NCBI GenBank assembly: GCA_964641715.1
Contig: CAZXMB010000117.1
Span: 1-9,603 of the forward strand
DNA: 9,603 bases
Direction: 5' to 3'
From: CAZXMB01 sp964641715
GTDB taxonomy: Bacteria > Desulfobacterota > BSN033 > UBA1163
A program made the position numbers and the translations under genes. Shown piece after piece: positions 1 through 7,445 of this stretch. Within the stretch, counting starts at the first letter, position 1; the number at the start of each line of letters is the position of its first letter. Below the pieces are notes generated by a model. It was not told where the DNA came from. It saw only the letters and a list, made by a program, of their open reading frames with translations, and made no database searches.

Positions 1-51
1 AGCCCCGCGGGATTTTGAGTCCCGTGCGTCTACCAGTTTCACCACTCCGGC
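1..51 (-). tRNA. tRNA-Leu (anticodon CAA), 5' part, cut by the window edge
   Basis: Read on the minus strand this is the 5' part of a leucine tRNA. The acceptor strand GCCGGAG (51-45) is followed by the usual T8 and G9, a D-arm containing GGTAGAC, and a 5-bp anticodon stem CGGGA/TCCCG closing the loop CTCAAAA. The loop gives anticodon CAA at 17-15, which reads UUG codons. The last bases, CGGGGCT, begin the long variable arm expected of a class II leucine tRNA. The T-arm, the 3' acceptor strand and any encoded CCA lie to the left of the window. The gene is divergent from addA. Identity is firm from the anticodon and D-arm; only completeness is unknown. Confidence 0.93.
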
Positions 52-60
52 ACAGGTAAC

Positions 61-89
61 AATATAAAAAATATTGCCTTTTGTGTCAA
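61..89 (-). promoter_or_regulatory. Sigma70-type promoter for tRNA-Leu
   Basis: On the minus strand a perfect -35 hexamer TTGACA (89-84) is followed after exactly 17 bp by TATATT (66-61), five of six matches to the -10 consensus. The predicted start is near position 54, only about 3 nt before the mature tRNA 5' end at 51. The RNA would therefore have almost no 5' leader for RNase P to remove. This is a pattern match, with no transcript evidence. Confidence 0.6.
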
Positions 90-132
90 ATAAAATGGAT
101 ATGAAGTGGTGAGTCACTGTAGACAAAAAAGG

Positions 133-161
133 TTGAATCTCCCTTCGATAATGAATAAAAT
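133..161 (+). promoter_or_regulatory. Candidate sigma70-type promoter of the addAB operon
   Basis: TTGAAT (133-138, four of six matches to the -35 consensus) and TAAAAT (156-161, five of six to the -10) are separated by 17 bp. The predicted start near 168 gives a leader of about 38 nt before the TTG start of addA. The tRNA-Leu promoter lies on the opposite strand about 45 bp upstream, so the two units diverge from one short AT-rich spacer. The weak -35 and the weak ribosome site suggest low, constitutive expression, as expected for a repair enzyme. Confidence 0.45.
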
Positions 162-205
162 GTGAGTTAAAAGAGAATTCAAATTATCTTATCATCAGGG
201 AACCA

Positions 206-3200
206 TTGGAAGCTTCAATATTAGTAAGAGATGTTGACCTTCGTTTTCCCCACCTCATCCTTTTGAGAGCCTCTGCGGGTTCCGGTAAGACCTATGCCCT
301 GGCGGAGAGGTTTGTTCAATTCATCCTTTCGGAGAAGATCCCTCAAAATCATCTCAGGAATATTCTCGCCATTACCTTCTCCAACAATGCCGCAAAAGAG
401 ATGAAAGAGAGGATCCTTTCATGGCTCAAAGAGATCTCCTTCGGGGACACGGATAAGCTTCACCAGCTTTCTCAGGTCCTCTCCCTTGATAAAAATCGGC
501 TGGTCCGGAGAGCAGATGCCCTCATCGACGAGATTCTCTTAAACTACACCGACTTCCAGGTAAAAACGATCGACAGTTTCATGACCTCCATCTATAGGGC
601 CTCAGCCATTGATCTCGGATATAGCCCTGATTTTGATATTCTGATGGATAAAGGACCTGTCCTGGCCTATGCCTTCAATCGTTTTTTACGCAGGGTGAGA
701 CCCTCCACTCCGGAGGCACATTTTCTCGAGGAACTCTTAGGACTCATTTCAGAGGGGAGAGGGGCAGAGGCTTCCTATCTTTGGGACCCATCCAAGGCGG
801 TTCTTGAAGAGATCGAGGAGATCTACCAAAAGCTCTCTTCCATGGTGAAAGGGGTCATCCTGCCCGACCAGAAAGATGGGTTTGAATCCATCAAGGTTGA
901 ACTATCGGATACGGCTGAGAAACTCAATCAACTGATCCATGAGTCAGACCTGGTGGAAAGCCAGCAGTCCACCTTTGAAAAGATTCTTAAAGCGATCAGG
1001 ATGGGAAGTTTTCGTGACCTCCTTGACAAGGGTCTTAAGAATCCTCCTGTCCTTAAACCCAGGGATGCCGAAACCCATCCGGGATATCAGGAGATCTTAA
1101 GGCAATGGAAGAAAGTCGGTGAGCTGATCAGGAAGTATGCCCGGATCTATGCTGTCCGGTATTATATCCCCTATTTGAAGGCCTATGAGGCTTTCCGGGA
1201 TGTTCTCGAGAGAACCAAGAGAGAAGAGGGGATCATCTTCATTGACGACATCAACAAAAAACTCTCTGATTACCTCGATCGCGAGATCATCCCTGATGTT
1301 TACTTCGGGATCGGCGAGACCATCGCCCACTACCTGATGGATGAGTTTCAGGACACCTCTCCCATCCAGTGGGGCAATCTTCGTCCCCTGATCGAGAACT
1401 CCCTTGCTGAGGGGGGGAGCTTCTTTGCCGTGGGCGATACCAAACAGGCCATCTATGGATTCAGGGATGCCGATTACAGGATCATGAGGAGTCTCGAGTC
1501 ACTCAATCCCTTTCCCTCAGCCCATCATGAGGTAAAGGAGCTGCAGGTTAATTACCGGAGTCTCGAAGGGATCGTCAAATTCAATGAGATGTTCTTCAAG
1601 AAGGTCGTGACTGCCCATGGGGATTACCGGGAGGCGGCGGAAAGAAGCGGGCTGACCGACTATTTCCAACGGGTTAAAGAGGGTCATGAAGGGCTGGGTT
1701 ATGCGGAGGTGAGGCTGTGTGAGAAGGACGATGAGGAGCCTCCTGAAAAGGCGGAATTGCAGACTCTCATACGGGATCTCAGGGAAAGGGGATATCTCTA
1801 TTCCGATATTGGAATTCTTACCCATCAAAACGAGGATGTGGTGAACCTGACGACCTGGCTCAATGAAATGGATGTCCCTTTCATCTCCTATAGCAGTCTC
1901 GATATCAGGAGGAGGAAATTGACCGAAGAGGTCTTCTTTCTTTTGACCTTTCTCGATTCCCCGCCGGATGACCTTTCTTTCTCGGGCTTCCTGTTAGGAG
2001 AGATATTCAGAGGAGCATTGACGGGGCGGGAGAGGGGGATTGAACTGGAAAAGCTCCGTGGCTTTCTATTCAGGAACCGCAAGAGGAGGCCTCTTTACAA
2101 ACTCTTTCAAAAAGAATTTCCCGATCTCTGGGAGGACTATTTCGATGGGCTTTTCAGGTCAACCGGATATCTTCCCCTCTATGACCTGGTCAGCGAGATC
2201 TATCGGGTTTTTGAAGTCTTCAAGACGTTTAGAGAAGAGGAGGCAACACTCGTCAAGATCCTTGAGGTGATCAAGAACTTCGAAAGAGAGGGAATGAATA
2301 ACCCCGGAGATTTTCTCAGGCTTGCCCGTGATGAGGTATCCGGAGAAACCGAGTGGAATATTGATGTCCCTGCGGGAATCAACGCTGTCCATGTGATGAC
2401 GATCCACAAGGTGAAGGGCTTAGGGTTTCCGGTCGTCATCCTGATCCTTTATGGGGAGCAGAGTCGGGCTTTTAAATATATCATCAATGAAAAAGAAGAT
2501 GGGGTCGTCCTCCTTAAGATCAATCGGGATAGTGCCAAGGCAAATGACCTTCTTCGGAAGGCTTATGAAGAGGAGAGGATCAAGGAGAGGGTGAACAGGC
2601 TCAACACGCTCTATGTGGGGTTTACGAGACCTGAGTCCGAGCTCTATGTGATTGGCGTTTCAGGGAAGAGGAGACAATTTCCAATCGATCTCCTGGGGGA
2701 AGTGGAGATTTTTCCTTTGGAAAAGAAGGGGCCCTTTAAGACTTCGAAGGCTGTCCATCAAGACTATCTCCAACTTCACCATTTTACACGGGAGGTGGAC
2801 TTTACTTCCTTGGCCACCCTGGAGGAGCTCAATATCGAGGAAAGACGGAGGGGAGAGTTTATCCACAGGATACTCTATTTCATTGAGTATCTGGATGAGG
2901 ACCTCGAAACGAGATTGGAAGAGGTGATCAGGGAGGTCATGCATGATTCCAACCTGGAGTATCCGGTGGATCCGATCAGAAGGGAACTGATGGAGTTTTT
3001 CCTTCACCAAGACGTCAGACCTTATTTCAATCCGAAACCCGGAAGGGTGATCAGAAGGGAACAGGATTTTTCGGATCCGGAGGGAAATCTCCTGAGAATG
3101 GACAGAGTCATCATTGACGAAGACAGGGTCATGGTAATGGACTACAAGACAGGCGGTGAAAAGAAGACGGAAGAGAGGCATATATCGCAGCTCAGAAATT

Positions 3201-3304
3201 ATATGAGGGTCTTAAAAGACCTCTATCCCGATAAAGAGATTGAGGGAATGATTGCCTATACCGACCTGAAAGAGGGGGTGAGGATCGGACGAAGGCCTTT
3301 TTGA
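206..3304 (+). CDS. addA: AddA-like ATP-dependent helicase/nuclease (UvrD/Rep family, C-terminal PD-(D/E)XK nuclease)
   Basis: This is the probable motor and nuclease subunit of a double-strand-break resection complex, acting on DNA ends in the cytoplasm. Superfamily 1 helicase motifs appear in order: Walker A AGSGKT (24-29), motif Ia AITFSNNAAKEM, motif II DEFQDT (379-384), motif III GDTKQAIYGFR (410-420), motif IV VNYRS (448-452), motif V TIHKVKGLGF (732-741) and motif VI YVGFTR (803-808). A RecB-type nuclease follows, with H887, D966, D979-Y980-K981 and the Q995/Y999 motif. At 1032 residues it is somewhat short for AddA. The TTG start at 206 is chosen because an in-frame stop at 152-154 leaves no ATG or GTG between, and AGGGA sits 4 nt upstream; that is a weak site. 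The next gene overlaps its stop codon. Motif V has Gly740 where Glu is usual. RecB or AdnA are alternatives, but an AddB-like partner lies directly downstream. Confidence 0.88.
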   Translation: MEASILVRDVDLRFPHLILLRASAGSGKTYALAERFVQFILSEKIPQNHLRNILAITFSNNAAKEMKERILSWLKEISFGDTDKLHQLSQVLSLDKNRLVRRADALIDEILLNYTDFQVKTIDSFMTSIYRASAIDLGYSPDFDILMDKGPVLAYAFNRFLRRVRPSTPEAHFLEELLGLISEGRGAEASYLWDPSKAVLEEIEEIYQKLSSMVKGVILPDQKDGFESIKVELSDTAEKLNQLIHESDLVESQQSTFEKILKAIRMGSFRDLLDKGLKNPPVLKPRDAETHPGYQEILRQWKKVGELIRKYARIYAVRYYIPYLKAYEAFRDVLERTKREEGIIFIDDINKKLSDYLDREIIPDVYFGIGETIAHYLMDEFQDTSPIQWGNLRPLIENSLAEGGSFFAVGDTKQAIYGFRDADYRIMRSLESLNPFPSAHHEVKELQVNYRSLEGIVKFNEMFFKKVVTAHGDYREAAERSGLTDYFQRVKEGHEGLGYAEVRLCEKDDEEPPEKAELQTLIRDLRERGYLYSDIGILTHQNEDVVNLTTWLNEMDVPFISYSSLDIRRRKLTEEVFFLLTFLDSPPDDLSFSGFLLGEIFRGALTGRERGIELEKLRGFLFRNRKRRPLYKLFQKEFPDLWEDYFDGLFRSTGYLPLYDLVSEIYRVFEVFKTFREEEATLVKILEVIKNFEREGMNNPGDFLRLARDEVSGETEWNIDVPAGINAVHVMTIHKVKGLGFPVVILILYGEQSRAFKYIINEKEDGVVLLKINRDSAKANDLLRKAYEEERIKERVNRLNTLYVGFTRPESELYVIGVSGKRRQFPIDLLGEVEIFPLEKKGPFKTSKAVHQDYLQLHHFTREVDFTSLATLEELNIEERRRGEFIHRILYFIEYLDEDLETRLEEVIREVMHDSNLEYPVDPIRRELMEFFLHQDVRPYFNPKPGRVIRREQDFSDPEGNLLRMDRVIIDEDRVMVMDYKTGGEKKTEERHISQLRNYMRVLKDLYPDKEIEGMIAYTDLKEGVRIGRRPF

Positions 3305-6099
3305 TTTCCCCCACCCAAAACCTGATCGAGGTGATCCTCAGCCATCTCTCCGGCATCGAGAAAGACTATTCCTCCAACCTGGTCGTCTTTCCGGGCAAGA
3401 GGCCCTCTCACTTTCTAAGAAAAGCACTCTCAGAAAGGGAGAGATCAAGTACCCTACCGCCTCGCATCTTTTCAATGGATGAGTTTGTCGACTATCTCTA
3501 TGAAGGGCTCCTCAACCGGAGGAAGAGGAAACTCGAACCGGTCGATGCGGTGGCCATCCTCTATGACATTCACCGGTCTTCCCCGAATCCTCTTGGGAAG
3601 AAGAGCTTTATCAGTCCGGATACCTTTTTCCCAATCGGTTTGAAGATCTTTAACGACCTGGAGGAGCTTTACATCGAAGGTGTCCTTCCCCGCACGGTAA
3701 AGGAGATCGATCCTATGAGCGGGGGAAATATTCCGGGACCCACAGCCAAAAGACTCCAATCCCTTTCTTATTTCTATGAGACATTTTATCAGAAGATAGA
3801 TCAAGCCCATTATTCCACCCGTTCTTCGAGATACCACGAAGCCTCTTTAAATATTGAGAGGGCCAACCTCGATCCTTTCGAAAAGATCATCCTTGCAGGC
3901 TTTTTCGGGCTTACGAGGGCGGAAAAAAGGATTTTCGATTTCTTCAAAAGGAGGGAAGAAACGATCTTCCTGTTCCAGGATAGCTTTGGGATAGACCTCT
4001 CTGAGCTTGGGATAAGAGCTGAAATGGTAGGGGGAAAAGGGAATCCGGCTGTTTATTTTTATAAGAGTCCGGATACTCATGGTCAGGTCCTCGGGATGGG
4101 GAGCATTTTGAAGGACCAGATGGAGCGGGGTGAGAAACTTGATGAGAATACCGTGATCGTCCTTCCCTCGGCCGAAACACTCTTCCCCTTATTCCATCAG
4201 GCATTGAACCTTCTCAAACCGGATGGCTACAATATCTCTCTCGGGTATCCCCTTCAGAGGACCCCGCTCTTCGGCCTTTTCAATCGTCTCATGGGGGTCA
4301 TCACTTCCATGGATGGGGACCGTCTCTATGTGCCCCATTACCTTCAATTCATCCTTCATCCCTACATCAAGAATATCTATTTTGATGGACGAGCAGAGGT
4401 GACCAGGATTCTTTTTCATATCATTGAGGAGGGCTTAACAGAAAAGAGGTCAAAGAAATTCATCTCCCTTCCAGAGATTGAAAAGGATGAGACGATCCTT
4501 CGTTATATCAGGGAAAGGATTTTAAATACAGAACCGGATGTTACGCTGGAAGGGATCAGGGACCATTTAAAGGCAATCCACCGGAACACGATTGAGAGGA
4601 TGACCTCCTGCAGGAATGTCGGTGACTTCGCGGTGAGGTTGAAGGAGGTGATCGAATATATTTACGAGAAGAGCACCGCCCATCTTCATCCCTTTTTCTA
4701 TCCCTACGCCGAATCATTTGCCACCCAGCTTGACCTCCTTTCGAGATCTTTGATGAGGGAGGTGAGATTTGGTGGGATCGGAAGCTACTTCAATCTGATC
4801 AAAAAGGTGATCGCGGCCACTTATACCCCTTTTACGGGGACCCCCATCAAAGGGATTCAGGTCCTGGGGTTTCTTGAGACGAGAAATATTCAGTTCGAGA
4901 AGGTCTTTTTCCTGGATGCCAATGAGGGGATCGTCCCTGAGATCACCAAGGAAGATAGCCTTTTGCCCTTTCAGGTGAGAAAGAGGTTAGGGCTTCCTAC
5001 CTACCTTGACCGGGAAAGGCTTGCGGCCTGCTATTTTGATACCCTCCTCCGGGGAGCCCGGGAGGTTCATCTCTTCTATGTGGAGAATGCTGAAAAGGAC
5101 CGGAGTCGGTTCGTTGAGAGGCTTCTCTGGGAGAGGCAGAAGGAGGAGAGGAAGAGCGATGACAAGGGCTACGTAAAGGCCATTCAGTATTCGGTAACCC
5201 TCCGGGGTAAAAGGCCCCATCCCGTCAAGAAATCCGATGAGGTGGTCCGATTCCTGAAGGATTATTTCTTCAGCCCATCCTCACTTGATACCTACCTCCG
5301 CTGCCCGCTCATGTTCTATTATGAGCATGTCCTTGGCCTTACAGAGAGAGAGGTGGTTTCAGATGAGCTGGAAAGGGAGGAGATCGGCCTTTTTATTCAC
5401 CGGGTTCTTCTTGACTATTTTAAGGGAAAGATGGGGCGAATCCTTTCGGAGAAGGATATGAACCTCAGAGAACTTGAAGGGATCATCCATGATTGTTTTA
5501 AAGAGAAGTACGGCGAGGATCCTTCAGGCGAGATCTACCTTTTGAGAACTCAGATGGAGAAGCATCTGAAGGATTTTATAAGGAATTGGCAGATCCCCAA
5601 GATCAAGGAGATGCCCATCGAGATCATCGCCCTTGAGCATCGATTGGAGGTTCTCAGGGAATCCTTTAAACTCACCGCCAGGCTGGATAGAGTGGAGAAG
5701 CGGGCAGGGAGGACAGCGATCATAGACTATAAGACCACGGCCAACAGGAGTTATTTGAGCATTCATTTCAATAAACTCAATCCCCAAGACAGGGAAAGCT
5801 GGAGTGAGGCCATCGGCACGCTTCAGCTCCCCTTCTATCTGATTGTCTATTCTCAGGAAACCGGAAAGAGGCCTGAAGAGATCGATTGTTCCTTCTTACT
5901 TCTTGGAAGGAATATCATTCAACCCTCCATCGAATTGCCCCTTTTCGAAGATCCATCCGAATTTGGTCAGGGATTGAGTGACCTCCACCACATCCTCTTT
6001 ACCCTGTTAAGAGAGGTCATCGATCCAGAGTATCCGTTTATGCCTACGACGAGTCCAAAACACAAATGCCATCAATGCCTCTACAGGTCGATCTGTTAG
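3301..6099 (+). CDS. addB: AddB-like PD-(D/E)XK nuclease subunit with Fe-S cysteine motif, no Walker A
   Basis: This is the probable second subunit of the AddAB complex, the one that scans for Chi-like sites and cuts the opposite strand. The N-terminus has NLVVFPGKRPSHFLRK (26-41) where Bacillus AddB has a P-loop; no GxxGK[ST] is present, as in the proteobacterial and Bacteroidetes forms. A helicase-fold segment follows around 519-548 (VLGFLETRNIQFEKVFFLDA). The nuclease contains H700, D796, D809-Y810-K811 and Q842/Y846. Four cysteines fit the AddB [4Fe-4S] pattern: C668 before the nuclease core, then C923, C926 and C932, the last being the final residue. The TTG start lies inside TTGA shared with the addA stop, with GAAGG 5 nt upstream, so translation is probably coupled. 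GTG at 3331 is an alternative start but has no ribosome site. Length of 932 residues is normal for this branch. Confidence 0.86.
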   Translation: MISPTQNLIEVILSHLSGIEKDYSSNLVVFPGKRPSHFLRKALSERERSSTLPPRIFSMDEFVDYLYEGLLNRRKRKLEPVDAVAILYDIHRSSPNPLGKKSFISPDTFFPIGLKIFNDLEELYIEGVLPRTVKEIDPMSGGNIPGPTAKRLQSLSYFYETFYQKIDQAHYSTRSSRYHEASLNIERANLDPFEKIILAGFFGLTRAEKRIFDFFKRREETIFLFQDSFGIDLSELGIRAEMVGGKGNPAVYFYKSPDTHGQVLGMGSILKDQMERGEKLDENTVIVLPSAETLFPLFHQALNLLKPDGYNISLGYPLQRTPLFGLFNRLMGVITSMDGDRLYVPHYLQFILHPYIKNIYFDGRAEVTRILFHIIEEGLTEKRSKKFISLPEIEKDETILRYIRERILNTEPDVTLEGIRDHLKAIHRNTIERMTSCRNVGDFAVRLKEVIEYIYEKSTAHLHPFFYPYAESFATQLDLLSRSLMREVRFGGIGSYFNLIKKVIAATYTPFTGTPIKGIQVLGFLETRNIQFEKVFFLDANEGIVPEITKEDSLLPFQVRKRLGLPTYLDRERLAACYFDTLLRGAREVHLFYVENAEKDRSRFVERLLWERQKEERKSDDKGYVKAIQYSVTLRGKRPHPVKKSDEVVRFLKDYFFSPSSLDTYLRCPLMFYYEHVLGLTEREVVSDELEREEIGLFIHRVLLDYFKGKMGRILSEKDMNLRELEGIIHDCFKEKYGEDPSGEIYLLRTQMEKHLKDFIRNWQIPKIKEMPIEIIALEHRLEVLRESFKLTARLDRVEKRAGRTAIIDYKTTANRSYLSIHFNKLNPQDRESWSEAIGTLQLPFYLIVYSQETGKRPEEIDCSFLLLGRNIIQPSIELPLFEDPSEFGQGLSDLHHILFTLLREVIDPEYPFMPTTSPKHKCHQCLYRSIC

Positions 6100-6143
6100 G
6101 AGTCTATCCGTGCCATTTGACAAAATCCAATAAACCACTTGGT

Positions 6144-6157
6144 CTCTTTATAAAGAG
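6144..6157. repeat. 14-bp perfect palindrome between convergent stop codons
   Basis: CTCTTTATAAAGAG is a perfect 14-bp palindrome in the 66-bp gap between the convergent addB and aldo/keto reductase genes. It could form a short hairpin in either transcript, but it is AT-rich, has essentially no loop, and no T-run follows on either strand. I therefore do not call it an intrinsic terminator. It may help termination in both directions or be chance. Confidence 0.3.
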
Positions 6158-6165
6158 TCAGCCAT

Positions 6166-7188
6166 TTACTGATTGCTCAGGCTGTCGAACCAGGCCAGGT
6201 TCTCTTTAATCATGTCGGGAATGGGTAAATGGTAAGGACAGCGCGGCAGGCATTCTCCACACTGGGAGCAGTTTCGAGCCTTTTCGATTAAATCCTTCAT
6301 CCACCCGAGCTCCTCCTGAGCAGGAGGGCCAAAGCGTTTGATGATAGATTTTAACCCGACGGCAAACTGGATGTTGATCTTTTCCGTACAGGGCTGGCAG
6401 TAGTCACAGCGCCTGCAGAATTGATGGTTAAATTCCTTTTTTAGGGCTTCTATTTTTTCTCCATCTTTTTCCGTCAGGGAGTGGCCCTCAATGAAAATCT
6501 TCCAATTCTCGAGAGCCTTCTCCAGAGTCTCTGACCCCGGTATGGGCACGATGCTCGCCGTTGAGAGTACAAACCTCAAGGCTGGGCCTGCTTCCTCAAT
6601 CACCCCGCCTGAGAATGGCTTCATGGTCAATACCCCGACCTCTTTTTCCCTGGCCAGAGGAAAGATTTTCAGGGCAGCCTCGGGTTCCAAAAAACTGTAA
6701 CAAGCCATGATGACTTCAAAATGCCCTTCTCCAATAGCCCTCTCCAATACACGGAGGTTATGGCTGGTAATACCAATATGATCAATCAGCCCTTCATCTC
6801 GCGCACGCTTTAATCCTTCATAAGCGCCTCCAGGAGCCATTACCTTCTCATATTCTTCAAAGCTGGAGATACCATGTAGGTGGTAGAGATGGACTTTCTT
6901 CACCTTCATTTGCTCGAGGCTTTCGTGGACATCCTTATAAATGGTCTCTTTTCTGTTAAGAGATTTTGAAGAAAGAATGACGGGTTTATTCACTTTTTGG
7001 AGTGCCAGCCCAATCCGGTGCTCACTGTTCGTATAAGCACGGGCTGTATCGAGCAGATCCACTCCCATTTCAATGACCGTCCGGATGACGGAGATGGCTT
7101 CCTGTTCACCCACACGCTGAATTGGAATTCCGCCCCATCCCAGTTTGGTTACGATTAGGTTTGTCCTTCCGAGTCTGACTTTCTCCAT
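6166..7188 (-). CDS. Aldo/keto reductase with C-terminal Fe-S cluster domain
   Basis: The first ~250 residues are an aldo/keto reductase barrel, expected to reduce an aldehyde or ketone with NAD(P)H in the cytoplasm. The catalytic tetrad reads D47 (LLDTARAY), Y52, K75 (SSKSL) and H105 (LYHLHG). A cofactor phosphate-binding loop PIPGSE lies at 215-220. The C-terminus adds two cysteine clusters, C258/C261/C264/C267 (CxxCxxCxxC) and C307/C310/C313/C317 followed by Pro (CxxCxxCxxxCP). The second is a classic [4Fe-4S] ferredoxin signature. This Fe-S subclass is common in anaerobes and its substrates are mostly unknown; a role in electron transfer or as a flavin/ferredoxin-linked oxidoreductase is possible. 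The ATG start has a strong AGGAGG (7198-7193) 4 nt upstream. The gene stands alone, convergent to addB and divergent from the acidic-tail gene. Confidence 0.9.
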   Translation of the reverse strand: MEKVRLGRTNLIVTKLGWGGIPIQRVGEQEAISVIRTVIEMGVDLLDTARAYTNSEHRIGLALQKVNKPVILSSKSLNRKETIYKDVHESLEQMKVKKVHLYHLHGISSFEEYEKVMAPGGAYEGLKRARDEGLIDHIGITSHNLRVLERAIGEGHFEVIMACYSFLEPEAALKIFPLAREKEVGVLTMKPFSGGVIEEAGPALRFVLSTASIVPIPGSETLEKALENWKIFIEGHSLTEKDGEKIEALKKEFNHQFCRRCDYCQPCTEKINIQFAVGLKSIIKRFGPPAQEELGWMKDLIEKARNCSQCGECLPRCPYHLPIPDMIKENLAWFDSLSNQ

Positions 7189-7206
7189 CTCTCCTCCTCT
7201 ATTGGT

Positions 7207-7220
7207 ATGATTGTTATCAT
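7207..7220. promoter_or_regulatory. FNR/CRP-like or Fur-like inverted repeat upstream of the aldo/keto reductase
   Basis: ATGAT-TGTT-ATCAT is a perfect 5-bp inverted repeat with a 4-bp spacer, ending about 19 bp before the reductase start codon. The core TGAT-N4-ATCA equals the inner part of the FNR consensus TTGAT-N4-ATCAA, and is also reminiscent of Fur-type boxes. A weak minus-strand -10 (TATATT, 7232-7227) would put the transcript start near 7220, so a bound protein would block rather than activate. The region is AT-rich and chance is possible. Confidence 0.3.
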
Positions 7221-7363
7221 TAATTTAATATAATATAAATAATCGACCATTTCTAATCAGCTATTATTCCGCATCGGATGATGATAAAAAGAGGAACTGA
7301 AAAGATTCATTGTGCTTTAAAAAGGATTGAGATTTACCGGAACTCTCTGTTGTATTTTTATTG

Positions 7364-7389
7364 TTGACAATAAGAGAGGAAAGTATAAT
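7364..7389 (+). promoter_or_regulatory. Candidate promoter of the acidic-tail gene, with perfect hexamers but a 14-bp spacer
   Basis: TTGACA (7364-7369) and TATAAT (7384-7389) are both perfect consensus hexamers, but only 14 bp separate them instead of 16-18. TTGTTG (7361-7366) would give a 17-bp spacer with a poorer -35. The predicted start is near 7396, leaving a leader of about 50 nt before the ATG at 7446. The -10 is probably real; the correct -35 register is uncertain. Confidence 0.5.
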
Positions 7390-7398
7390 GTTTAAACA
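7389..7398. promoter_or_regulatory. Palindrome at the predicted transcription start (possible operator)
   Basis: TGTTTAAACA is a perfect 10-bp palindrome that begins at the last base of the -10 hexamer and covers the predicted +1 site. The flanking bases extend it to 14 bp with one mismatched pair. A dimeric repressor bound here would block initiation of the acidic-tail gene. No regulator gene lies in the window, so this is a positional inference. Confidence 0.25.
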
Positions 7399-7445
7399 AT
7401 ATTCTTCATAGAAATCATTCTGGTTTACAGGAGGTCAATCGTTTT

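Noticed and set aside
2660..3181. Open frame of 173 codons on the minus strand inside addA
   Set aside because: It lies wholly antisense to the conserved helicase/nuclease coding frame, lacks recognisable motifs, and is best explained as a by-product of addA codon use.
206..6099. addAB as part of a novel anti-phage defence system
   Set aside because: Both proteins carry the full set of AddAB-type motifs in the usual order and no extra effector gene accompanies them. Ordinary break repair and linear DNA degradation explains the pair.
6100..6165. Intrinsic terminator between addB and the reductase
   Set aside because: The only hairpin candidate is the AT-rich palindrome at 6144-6157 with no loop and no following T-run on either strand, so I list it only as a repeat.
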